From: Flavobacteriales bacterium
GTDB lineage: Bacteria > Bacteroidota > Bacteroidia > Flavobacteriales_F > PHOS-HE28
Direction of reading: 5' to 3'
DNA: 64,000 bases
Assembly (NCBI GenBank): GCA_016713865.1
Contig: JADJOG010000047.1
Span: 124,001-188,000, forward strand
The position numbers and the translations under genes are program-made. The first letter of the stretch is position 1. The number at the start of each line of letters is the position of its first letter. The notes beneath the pieces are model-generated. The model did not search any database. It was not told the DNA's origin and saw only the letters and a list, made by a program, of their open reading frames with translations. Shown here one piece after another: positions 54,016-62,663 of the stretch.

Positions 54016-54039
54016 CCTTGGCGCGCAGGTCTATCTTCG
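54012..54039 (+). promoter_or_regulatory. Candidate deoC promoter TTG-N17-TATCTTCG
   Basis: TTG at 54012-54014 and TATCTTCG at 54032-54039, separated by 17 bases. The -7 element ends 5 bases before the deoC ATG. This is the best-spaced pair of elements in the window; the TTG overlaps the PBP1A stop. Confidence 0.45.
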
Positions 54040-54044
54040 CTCCC

Positions 54045-54965
54045 ATGGCAGTGAAGACCCAAGCGCAGTTGGCCTTCGATCCCGCTCGCACACCAACGGT
54101 TGATCAGGTCGGCATCGAAGAGCGCGTGGCGCGCATAAAGACGCGCAGCATAAAGAAGGAGACGAAGGTGCAGGGCATGAAGCTCGCCTTGAGCATGATC
54201 GACCTCACCACACTGGAAGGTGCAGACACGCCACAGAAGGTGAGGCAGATGTGCTACAAGGCGATGCATCCGCACGACAGCCTGCCCGGCCTGCCCACAG
54301 TTGCCGCCGTATGCGTTTATCCTTCGCTCGTGAAGGTGGCGAAGAAGGCGCTTGGCGACAGTGGTGTGAAGGTGGCCAGCGTTTCAACGGCCTTCCCCAG
54401 CGGCCAGGCACCGCGCAATGTGAAGATCACCGACACGAAGTTCGCCGTGAGCGAAGGCGCTGATGAGATCGACATGGTGATCAGCCGCGGAAGATTCCAC
54501 AATGGTGACCTCGACTTCGTCTTCGATGAGATAGCAGCGATCAAGGAGGCTTGCGGCGATGCGCGACTGAAAGTGATACTTGAGACCGGCGAGCTGGGCA
54601 CATATGACAAGGTGCGACTCGCCAGCGATATCGCCATCGCAGCGGGCGCCGACTTCATCAAGACCAGCACCGGCAAGATCAATCCGGCCGCGACCATGGA
54701 AGTGACGCTTGTGATGCTTCACGCCATCCGCGACCACTACTTGAAGACCGGGCGGATGATCGCCATGAAGCCCGCCGGCGGTATCCGCACCAGCAAACAA
54801 GCACTGCACTACCTGATGATGGTGAAGGAGGAGCTCAGTCCCGAGTGGCTCAACAGCCATTGGTTCCGTTTCGGCGCGAGCAGCTTGGCCAATGACATCC
54901 TCATGCAATTGCAGAAGGAGCACGACGGCCACTATCAGAGCGCGGATTACTTCAGCCTGGATTGA
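54045..54965 (+). CDS. deoC: Deoxyribose-phosphate aldolase
   Basis: 306 residues from ATG 54045; longer than E. coli DeoC (259) by an N-terminal extension typical of Bacteroidota. The TIM barrel shows 'LTTLEGADTP', 'AVCVYPSLV', 'EIDMVISRG', 'LKVILETGEL', and 'DFIKTSTGK' in which Lys206 is the Schiff-base Lys; the second Lys lies in 'MKPAGGIRTSK'. It splits deoxyribose-5-phosphate into acetaldehyde and glyceraldehyde-3-phosphate. A gene for a small membrane protein starts 7 bases after its stop. Confidence 0.95.
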   Translation: MAVKTQAQLAFDPARTPTVDQVGIEERVARIKTRSIKKETKVQGMKLALSMIDLTTLEGADTPQKVRQMCYKAMHPHDSLPGLPTVAAVCVYPSLVKVAKKALGDSGVKVASVSTAFPSGQAPRNVKITDTKFAVSEGADEIDMVISRGRFHNGDLDFVFDEIAAIKEACGDARLKVILETGELGTYDKVRLASDIAIAAGADFIKTSTGKINPAATMEVTLVMLHAIRDHYLKTGRMIAMKPAGGIRTSKQALHYLMMVKEELSPEWLNSHWFRFGASSLANDILMQLQKEHDGHYQSADYFSLD

Positions 54966-54972
54966 GCGTGCG

Positions 54973-55395
54973 ATGACCAGCGCTGGTCGATCGCGAAGCG
55001 ATGGCGTGATGCGGAAGCGTTTGCCTGCAGTGGCTGTCGTGCTGTGCGTGGCGGCTTCATCTTTCCTATTCATCCGGCATTCGCGGTCGCTCAGCATGCG
55101 TCGCAATTCCATGGATCGCTTGGGCGAGCGGTTAGCGCCTGTTGTCGCCGCCGTTCCTCCTGGAAGGGCAATCGGTTTCGCAACGGATAGGGTCGGTGAC
55201 GAGCGGAAGGAGATCATGCATCGCTTGCAGTTCCTCCTGGCTCCGCGCGTGATCATCCCCGACGTAACGGTGGATACCGTGCTGGTTGTCGATGGCGAAC
55301 GCTGGCTTGCACAGCATCCCCCGGGGGAAGTGCTCGAACGCTTCGAATCGGAGTCGGGTCCTATTCATCTCGTGAAGCAGCTTCGCATGCCATGA
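54973..55395 (+). CDS. Small single-pass membrane protein paired with the following glycosyltransferase
   Basis: 140 residues from ATG 54973 (ATG 55009 is an alternative). One N-terminal membrane helix (about residues 17-33, 'AVAVVLCVAASSFLFI') and a soluble part with 'PPGRAIGFATDRVGDERKEI', 'LQFLLAPRVIIPDVTVDTVLVVD' and 'ESGPIHLVKQL'. I recognise no domain name. Small proteins of this kind precede GT-C enzymes in Bacteroidota. Its stop overlaps the start of the next gene (ATGA), so the two likely act together. Confidence 0.7.
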   Translation: MTSAGRSRSDGVMRKRLPAVAVVLCVAASSFLFIRHSRSLSMRRNSMDRLGERLAPVVAAVPPGRAIGFATDRVGDERKEIMHRLQFLLAPRVIIPDVTVDTVLVVDGERWLAQHPPGEVLERFESESGPIHLVKQLRMP

Positions 55396-56687
55396 TGATC
55401 GCGCTACTGCTCCTGTTCCTCTTTGCCTGTGCTGTGAAGGCAGCATGGCTCGTGCGTTCGCGCACCGATGCGCCTTTGCTGCTCTGTCAATGCGCAGGCA
55501 TCGCAAGCGCAGTCGCTGCGTTGGGTTTCGGCTACGCGCTGCTGCTGTTCGCTGACGTTACGGATCCGGTGCTCGCGATCGCGCTTGCCTGCGCGGTGTT
55601 GCTTGCGGTGGTTTGGGCTTGGCCGCATGCTGCGGAATGGCTGCGATCATCTCGTTTGCCGAGGCTCGATGCATGGAGCGCTGTCATGGCCATTGGAGCG
55701 CTCTGGTTCACCTATCGCTTCGTTGGCTTTTCATACCGCTGGGGTGGTTTCGATGGTTGGGCGCAATGGAACATGCATGCGCGTTTCTTGATCGGAGAGA
55801 CGGATTGGAAGGCGCTGCTTGAAACACGCTTCGCGCATCCGGATTATCCGCTCATGCTGCCGGCGATCATCGCCGTTGGTTGGCGCGCGCTCGGTGCCGT
55901 GGAAGCGTCGATACCGATGCTCATTTCCGCAGGTGTCGCTGCTTTGCTGATCGCATCGGTGCACGGAGCCGTTAGGGCTTGGGCGATGCGGCCCGTAGCG
56001 GCAGCCGCCGTGCTCTTCCTCTGCTTGGATCCCGATTTCGCGCGTTGCGCCGCTTCACAATATGCCGATACCCTGCTCGCGCTCTGGATGCTCTTGGCTG
56101 CCGTGTTCCTAAGCCGGGCCGATAGCGCTTCAAGGCAAGAGCTGCTGCTCGCTGGTTTTTTCGCTGGTTGCGCTGCTTGGACGAAGAATGAGGGCGTGGC
56201 CTTCTTCGCCGCGATGCTGCTTGTGACGACGTGGATCTCGCGTGACAGGATAAAAGCCGTGCTGCGTTTCCTGCTCGGCGCAGCGTTGCCTTTGGTTGTG
56301 CTGATCTGGTACAAGGTGGTCTATGCACCACCATCTGATCTTGCTGGACCGCATGGCATCGCATGGACCACTGCGGCGGACCCACAACGGCATTGGACAA
56401 TTCTGGTCTCAGCCAGCGGTCATCTGATGCAGAAGGCGCCCTTCTTCCTGTTGCTGCTGATCGCTGGCATGGTGTACTGGCGGCGGATCCGTTCGCGTAG
56501 GATCATGGCATTGGTGCTGCTCATGGGCGCTGCGAGTTATGCCACCTACCTCATCACGCCGTACGACCTTGCATGGCATGTCACGCATTCGGCCGATAGG
56601 CTTGCGCATCAGTTGGTGCCTTTGCTAGTGATGGCTTTGGCCACGGCATTCAAGTCCAAACCGCTCGTTAGCGCGCAGCCTTGCTGA
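55392..56687 (+). CDS. Polytopic membrane glycosyltransferase, GT-C / GT39-like
   Basis: 431 residues with about ten to twelve membrane helices. The first non-membrane loop has 'GGFDGWAQWNMHARF' (Asp in the position of the GT-C catalytic acid, with Trp-Asn) followed by 'RFAHPDYPLMLPAIIA', and a later loop has 'AAWTKNEGVAFF', a pattern of ArnT/PMT-like enzymes that use polyprenyl-phosphate sugars. It probably adds a sugar to an envelope acceptor on the outer face of the inner membrane. Start ATG 55392 overlaps the preceding small gene; 55395 is a second ATG. Confidence 0.72.
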   Translation: MMIALLLLFLFACAVKAAWLVRSRTDAPLLLCQCAGIASAVAALGFGYALLLFADVTDPVLAIALACAVLLAVVWAWPHAAEWLRSSRLPRLDAWSAVMAIGALWFTYRFVGFSYRWGGFDGWAQWNMHARFLIGETDWKALLETRFAHPDYPLMLPAIIAVGWRALGAVEASIPMLISAGVAALLIASVHGAVRAWAMRPVAAAAVLFLCLDPDFARCAASQYADTLLALWMLLAAVFLSRADSASRQELLLAGFFAGCAAWTKNEGVAFFAAMLLVTTWISRDRIKAVLRFLLGAALPLVVLIWYKVVYAPPSDLAGPHGIAWTTAADPQRHWTILVSASGHLMQKAPFFLLLLIAGMVYWRRIRSRRIMALVLLMGAASYATYLITPYDLAWHVTHSADRLAHQLVPLLVMALATAFKSKPLVSAQPC

Positions 56688-56750
56688 TCGCTGGAACGAC
56701 GCTGTATATTTTCTTTTGCGGCTAGGCGAATGTGCCACCCTAGGCTCGCT

Positions 56751-57503
56751 TCAGCGCCTTGCAAGCGCCTCCAGTATCTCTGACCTCCTCCTCCGGCTGA
56801 TCTCTACACGGCTGCCATCACTCATGAGTGCTTCGTCCATGGCGGTTGCCTCCTGCACGTGAGCACGATTCACGATGTGAGAGCGGTGCACGCGCAGGAA
56901 ATCATTCTCTGCCAGGAACTCCTCGTAGCTATTGAGCGTTCGGCTGCTCACCACGCGCGCGCCGCGCGCCATGTGGAAGACCGTGTAGTTGCGGTCGGCC
57001 TCGCATCGGATGATGTCGGCCACGTTGATGTGGCGGTCGCCGTCGCGCATGGGAATCACTAGTGTCTTGGGCGCGCCGGCCTCCTTCGCCGTGCTAACCA
57101 ATCGCTCCACCCGTGCGGGCAGCACCGCGCGGTTCGCGATGAAATGGCCGAGCGCCGCATCGAACTCCGAGGGCTTGATGGGCTTCAGCAGGTAATCGAG
57201 CGCGCTGTAGCGTATGGCGCGGATAGCGTACTCGTCGTGGCTGGTGGTGAAGATCACGCCGAATTCACGACGTGGAAGCGCATCGAGCATGGCGAAGCCG
57301 TCCATGCCTTTCATCTGGATGTCGAGGAAGACGAGGTCGGGCGCATGCTCGGTGATGGACCGAACGCCTTCGGCACCGCTGGCGCATTCATCTAGAACGA
57401 TCACGGCATCGGTGAAGCGTTCGAGCTGCTTGCGGATCGCTGCACGGGAGTACGCGTCGTCATCGACGATGATCGCGCGTACGAGGCCTGCTTCCGGGTT
57501 CAT
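56751..57503 (-). CDS. LytTR-type response regulator
   Basis: 250 residues. REC domain: acidic 'VDDD' (about 13-16), phospho-acceptor Asp61 in 'LVFLDIQM', Thr in 'VIFTTSHD' and Lys in 'YLLKPIKPSEF'. LytTR DNA-binding domain from about 145: 'RDGDRHINVADIIRCEADRNYTVFH', 'FLRVHRSHIVN'. It binds DNA direct repeats as a transcription factor. Its start overlaps the stop of the hybrid kinase gene (ATGA), so the kinase is its probable partner. Confidence 0.92.
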   Translation of the reverse strand: MNPEAGLVRAIIVDDDAYSRAAIRKQLERFTDAVIVLDECASGAEGVRSITEHAPDLVFLDIQMKGMDGFAMLDALPRREFGVIFTTSHDEYAIRAIRYSALDYLLKPIKPSEFDAALGHFIANRAVLPARVERLVSTAKEAGAPKTLVIPMRDGDRHINVADIIRCEADRNYTVFHMARGARVVSSRTLNSYEEFLAENDFLRVHRSHIVNRAHVQEATAMDEALMSDGSRVEISRRRRSEILEALARR

Positions 57504-60223
57504 GCAAGCGACTCTTCAATGGCGCGCGCCAGTTCTTGCGTATCCATGCTCCAAGGTCCGGATCCGTCGGATGAGCCGTGCAGCACATGGTCGCATAGCG
57601 GTGCGAAGCGCGTATCGCGTTCCACCAATTGCGGCCGAAGCGTATGCACGATGCGCTTCACTTCATCAGGCCTGCTCTCTTCCATGGCCACGCGCAGCGC
57701 CTTCAATCTCGGCGGCACCAGCCAATGGTACAGGGCTACATGTGGGTCGGTCACGTCGTAGCCCACGCCGGTGCGCGCCCCGTGGTCGCCCGTGAGCCTG
57801 CCGATGGCGCTGATGAGTTCGCTAGCTTGGAAAGGCTTGCTCACGCATGCGTCCATGCCTGCATCGATGCAAAGCGATAGGTCGCTGGGCAGCACGCTCG
57901 CGGTAAGGGCGATGATGGGTACATCGCGGCGCGCCGTGCTCAACTGCCTGATGCGACGCGTGGCCGCCATGCCATCCAGTTCGGGCATCTGCACATCCAT
58001 GAGCACGAGCGCGATATCGTCGTCCGCATCTTCTTCGATCCTACGCACCGCCTCTGTTCCTGTGCGCACAACGATCGCTTCGGCATCCGGATAATAGCGG
58101 CGCAACGTCTCGGTGGTCACAAGCGCGTTCATCTCGTTGTCCTCCGCGACAAGGATGGTGTGTCCTGCCAGGCTTCCATTCGCGGCGTGCTTCGCCTCCT
58201 CGCTCGGGGCATGCGCAGGTGCGGCCGCAACAGGCAACGGGAGATCAACAGTGAAGGTGGTGCCCTTGCCCACTTCGCTTTCGACGCTGATGCCGCCCTG
58301 ATGGAGGTCAATCAGCTCTTTCACGATGGTGAGGCCGAGTCCCATGCCGCTGTAACGCCGCTGATCGCTGGGAGCGACTTGCGTGAAGCGATCGAAGATG
58401 CTTGTGAGCTTCTCCTCCGGAATGCCGATGCCATTGTCGGAAACCACGATATGGCATCGGCCATCGGCATGCGCGATGCGCAGATGCACAGTGCCGCCGT
58501 TGGTGAACTTGAGCGCGTTGCCCACGAGGTTGAGCAGGATCTGCAGCAGACGCGCGCTATCGCCATGCACCCAGCGTGGCACATCAGCGTTGATCTCCAG
58601 TCGCAATTCATCGCCTTGCTCTTGCGCGCGGTGCCGCAGCATCTCTTCGCAGAGGCTTGCAGTGCGACGCAGGTCGAATGATTCCTTCACTAATCGCAAG
58701 CGCCCCGCTTCGATACGGCTGAGGTCGAGCACGTCGTTGATGACCACCAGCAGGTTGTCGCCCGCTTCGCGGATGTTGTTCAGGTAGCGCGCGGTGCGCT
58801 CATCGCGGTGCTCGTGCATGAGCAGGCCGGTGAAGCCCATGATGGCGTTGAGCGGCGTGCGGATCTCGTGGCTCACGTTGGCGAGGAAGCGGTCCTTGGC
58901 GCGTTCGCTCTCCTCGGCGCGATCCTTCTGCCGCAGCACCTCCGCATTCACGCGCTGGAGCTCTTCAGCGGTCTTGCGCTTCATGCGGTAGCGCGAGATG
59001 AAGAGCACGAGGAATGCAGCCAGCACGAGCGCGCCGCCGATGTACGCCGTGCGTTGCGCGCGCAGCCGATCTGCGGCGGCGGTTGCCTCGGCTTCGCGGG
59101 CCTTCGACTCCACCAGCTCTTTCTCCTTCTTCTCCGTCTCGAATCGTGTGGTGAGCTCGGCCAGCTTGGCATCGCGATCCCTACGCTTCAACGAATCATC
59201 GTAGGCCACATAGCGCTTCATCCATTTCATTGCCGAACGCGCATCACCTTGCGTCTCATAGGCGAGTGCGAGCTCGTGCATGGAAGTCGCGCGATCATCC
59301 GACAGGCCCAGTGAATCGGCCAGATGATAGGCCTTGTGCAGGTGCAGGGCCGCTTTCCTTCCGTCGCCATTCCTGTTGTGCATGAGACCGAGCAGGATCG
59401 ATGCATGGGCGAGTTCAGCCTTTCGATCCAGCGCTATGAAGAGCTGAACGCTGCGTTGTGCCTCATCCAACGCCTTCGCCATATCGCCTTGGCGCATGGC
59501 GAGCTCGCCGAGGTTGTAGCGGATATAGCCCTCCATATAGCGGTCACGCTTCGCCTGGGCCATATCGATGGAGCTCTGGAAGTGATGCGCGGCTGATGCG
59601 TAGCGGTCGAGGGAGCTGTTCATGTTGGCCAGCGCGATATGCTCACGTATCATCGACGATGTGTCGCCGCGCGCACTATCAAGGTCGAGCGCTTCGCGGT
59701 AATAGGGCAGTGCGTCCGTGAAGCGCTGCATGTTGTCGTAGCAGGATCCGATGGCGAAGAGGCGCGATGAGCGGTAAGGCGCCTTCGGGCATCGCTCTTC
59801 GATGCGCAGCACACGCGTGAAGCAGGCAAGGGCGGTATCGTGCTTCTGCTGCATCTGCAAGTTGAGGCCGGCATTATGCAATGCAGCGGCGTAGTTGCAC
59901 GAATCGCCCAGTTCGAGGTAGGCCGCCAGTGATGCTCCGAAGGCCACATTCGCCGAGTCGAATTGGCTGTTGCGCGTGAAGGCGTAACCGAGATAACCAA
60001 GGGCTTGGGCTGCGCCGCCCTTGAATCCGATACGGCGCGAAAGCGCCAACGACTCCCGAGCCTTGGCGATCGCACCAGCAGGGTCTGGATTGGCCAATCG
60101 CATCGCTTGCGCATTCGCCTCTATCACACGCGCGCTGTCGGACAAAGGCGTTTGGCCGTGAGAGTAGGGGGCGACCGCGACTGCGAAAGAGATGACCAGG
60201 GCGCGCATGGGTGCGAAGGTCAT
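57500..60223 (-). CDS. Hybrid sensor kinase: TPR, HisKA-HATPase, REC and C-terminal Hpt-like domain
   Basis: 907 residues from ATG 60223 (60208 is an alternative). Signal peptide, a row of TPR repeats (about residues 25-370) that should be outside the cytoplasmic membrane, a coiled stretch, one membrane helix ('YIGGALVLAAFLVLFI'), kinase core ('HEIRTPLNAIMGF', 'NLVGNALKFT', 'DNGIGIPEE', 'GMGLGLTIV'), and REC ('VAEDNEMN', 'LVLMDVQMPE', 'IALTAS', Lys in 'VSKPFQ'). The C-terminal helices include 'VKRIVHTLRPQLV', whose His matches the Hpt pattern. That makes a full phosphorelay ending at the LytTR regulator downstream. It is divergent from the 60398 surface-protein gene. Confidence 0.9.
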   Translation of the reverse strand: MTFAPMRALVISFAVAVAPYSHGQTPLSDSARVIEANAQAMRLANPDPAGAIAKARESLALSRRIGFKGGAAQALGYLGYAFTRNSQFDSANVAFGASLAAYLELGDSCNYAAALHNAGLNLQMQQKHDTALACFTRVLRIEERCPKAPYRSSRLFAIGSCYDNMQRFTDALPYYREALDLDSARGDTSSMIREHIALANMNSSLDRYASAAHHFQSSIDMAQAKRDRYMEGYIRYNLGELAMRQGDMAKALDEAQRSVQLFIALDRKAELAHASILLGLMHNRNGDGRKAALHLHKAYHLADSLGLSDDRATSMHELALAYETQGDARSAMKWMKRYVAYDDSLKRRDRDAKLAELTTRFETEKKEKELVESKAREAEATAAADRLRAQRTAYIGGALVLAAFLVLFISRYRMKRKTAEELQRVNAEVLRQKDRAEESERAKDRFLANVSHEIRTPLNAIMGFTGLLMHEHRDERTARYLNNIREAGDNLLVVINDVLDLSRIEAGRLRLVKESFDLRRTASLCEEMLRHRAQEQGDELRLEINADVPRWVHGDSARLLQILLNLVGNALKFTNGGTVHLRIAHADGRCHIVVSDNGIGIPEEKLTSIFDRFTQVAPSDQRRYSGMGLGLTIVKELIDLHQGGISVESEVGKGTTFTVDLPLPVAAAPAHAPSEEAKHAANGSLAGHTILVAEDNEMNALVTTETLRRYYPDAEAIVVRTGTEAVRRIEEDADDDIALVLMDVQMPELDGMAATRRIRQLSTARRDVPIIALTASVLPSDLSLCIDAGMDACVSKPFQASELISAIGRLTGDHGARTGVGYDVTDPHVALYHWLVPPRLKALRVAMEESRPDEVKRIVHTLRPQLVERDTRFAPLCDHVLHGSSDGSGPWSMDTQELARAIEESLA

Positions 60224-60397
60224 TGTTCCGCTTGGCTCGTTGCGCGCCGTTCGCTCATCGTGCGGCCATTCGATCATTCACGGCTGCCTCCGGTCCATGG
60301 CTTGATGCGCTGCCGTTGGGTAATGCAATTCCCGTTGGCTCATTAAGGCTCGACCTGAGGGTGGAGAAGGCGTTCAACTTGCAGCAACAAACGCCGC

Positions 60398-62663
60398 ATG
60401 ACACGCATCAGATCACGACTGCCGGACTTCTTCCGCTTGAATGCGCTGGAGCTCTTGGCTGTGCTGCTCCTCTCCTTGGCTTTTGCCCTTCTCTTCAGTT
60501 TGGGCGCGAATGCGCAAGGCAATGTGGGAATCAACAATCCAGCGCCGCACGCGAGCGCGCTGCTTGATCTCACGAGTGCCGACAAGGGCTTGCTGATGCC
60601 GCGCATGACCACCGCGCAACGCTCGGCAATCGTAGCCCCAGCTACCGGCTTGGTTGTGTTCGACACCACGACGAACAGCTTCTGGTATTTCGATGGAACG
60701 GATTGGGTGCCGCTCGCAACCGGCGGCGGATCTGGTTGGACCACCACCGGCAATGCAGGCACAAGCGTGGCATCGAACTTCATCGGCACCACGGACAACG
60801 TTCCACTCAGCCTTCGGGTGAACAATGAGCACGCAGGTCGGATAGACCATGTCAATCGGAATGTGTCACTGGGTCATCGCGCCGGGAAGTCGATCACCAC
60901 GGGCGTGCGAAATGTGATGGTGGGCGATTCTGCGGGCGGCTCCATCACCACAGGCATGTTCAACACGGCGCTTGGCGACAATGCCGGGCAGAGCATGACA
61001 ACAGCGCTTTGGAACACGCTCGTCGGCGAACAAGCTGGCCGGAATTTGGGAATCGGACAGGTCAATGTGTATGTGGGCGCATATGCTGGCCGATTCAGCA
61101 CGAACGCCGTGGCCAACACGGCAGTAGGCACAGGCGCTGGAGCTGCTGGCGCTTCGAGCGGCTATGCCACTTTCCTCGGGTACTACGCCGGCGGACAAGT
61201 GACCACTGGAAGCGCGAATACCATGATCGGCAGCTGGTCGGGGTATGGAACTGTTGGTGGCAGCCTGAACACCTACGTGGGAACCGAAAGTGGTCAAACG
61301 GCCAACGGCAACCAGAACACCTACAACGGATATCAAGCGGGACAGAACAGCGCGACAGGCAGCGACAACGTGTTCGTGGGCTATCGATCGGGCCGCTCCA
61401 CCACGACCAATAGCAACACGCTCATAGGTGCACACAGTGGCTGGCAGAACAGCACGGGCACGCTCAATACGTTCGTGGGCACGTCGAGCGGAGCGGGCAA
61501 CACCACCGGCAGCGAGAATACTTTCCTGGGCACAGCGGCTGGCTTCGCGAACACCGACGGTGCATACAACACATACGTAGGCCGGAGCGCGGGCCGCCTG
61601 AATACCAGCGGAAGCTGGAACACGGTGATCGGTCGGAATGCGGGCTTAAACAGCACCACTGCTTGGGACAACACCATCATTGGCGGCGAGGCGGGACTGA
61701 ACAACTCCACTGGCCCGCAGAACACCTTCATCGGCCGTAGCGCTGGGCGGGCGAATACGACTGGCGGCTTCAATACCTTCGTTGGGCTCGCATCAGGCTT
61801 GGGCAATACCACCGGCGCGCAGAACACAGCCCTCGGCGCCGAGGCCGGTTGGCTGAACACTACGGGCAGCCTCAACACCTTCGTCGGTCGCAACGCTGGT
61901 AGGGCGAACTCCACTGGTTCCGACAACACCTTCATCGGCGCCACAGCGGGTGGCGAGCAATACTGCCGGTCAGCAGAACACTTTCGTTGGCCGCAATGCG
62001 GGCGGAAGCAACACAACGGGGCAACAGAACACGTTCTTGGGCTACAACGTGGCCGCTCTGCTCTCAACGGGCAGTGGCAATACGATGCTCGGCCATCAGG
62101 CGGCATGGGGCGTATCAACCGGCGCCAATAACACCTGTGTGGGGTTGAGCGCGGGCTACAATGTGGGCGCGGGCACCAACAACACCTTCGTGGGCTACAA
62201 TGCGGGCTTCTCCGCAGCAGGGCTGACCAATGCAGCGGCCATTGGAGCCAATGCGATGGTGATGCAGAGCAACAGCTTGGTGCTTGGCGGTACTGGGTTG
62301 AATGCCGTGAAGGTGGGCATAGGCGTCACCGCGCCGCAGGCGGAGCTTGAGGTGAATGGCTTCACCATGCTCGGCAGCAATGCCCCGAAAGTGAAGATGC
62401 TGAAGCTGGCAACGACCACACCGGACAGTGATGGCGGACTGAACAGCGTGGCTCATGGGCTCACAGCGGGCAAGATCATCGGTGTGCAGATGCTGATTGA
62501 ATTCTCGCCGGGCAATTGGATCTCGAACGGATATCAAGCAGGCTTCGGGATGAACTGCCAGTATATGGTGCAGGCTGGTACGATCACGTTGCTCAACGTC
62601 GCCGGACAGTCCTTCAATATCCTCTCGAAGCCTGTGAAGCTGCTCATCACCTACGAAGAATGA
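60398..62663 (+). CDS. Surface protein with about 27 repeats of 17 residues (one frameshift)
   Basis: About 755 residues from ATG 60398. A signal peptide ('LLAVLLLSLAFALLFSLGANAQG') is followed by a head of the kind 'NPAPHASALLDLTSADKGLLMPRMT', then the 17-residue array (listed as a repeat) and a C-terminal ~110-residue domain ('GIGVTAPQAELEVNGFT', 'FNILSKPVKLLITYEE'). One base too many near 61954-61956 shifts the frame; both sides are in register if it is removed ('NTFIGATAGG-SNTAGQQ' is then exactly one 17-mer). No T9SS tail is obvious; the C-terminus resembles fibre tips. Function is probably adhesive or structural. Confidence 0.75.
60860..62228 (+). repeat. 51-base coding repeat (17-residue units, about 27 copies)
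   Basis: Units start N-T/V and read N-T-F-V/I-G-x-x-A/S-G-x-x-N-T/S-T-G-x-x. Most are exactly 17 residues, a few 16. Between copies the DNA differs a lot, so this is an old protein-level array, not a young tandem repeat. Asn, Gly and Thr dominate, as in beta-solenoids. Confidence 0.85.

Noticed and set aside
56688..56750. A terminator between the convergent GT-C and LytTR genes
   Set aside because: The GCTAGG / CCTAGGC half-sites pair poorly and the T-rich stretch lies before, not after, the putative stem.
60860..62228. The 51-base periodicity as a possible CRISPR or tandem DNA repeat
   Set aside because: The period is kept at the protein level inside a reading frame; the DNA of the units is strongly diverged and there are no spacers.
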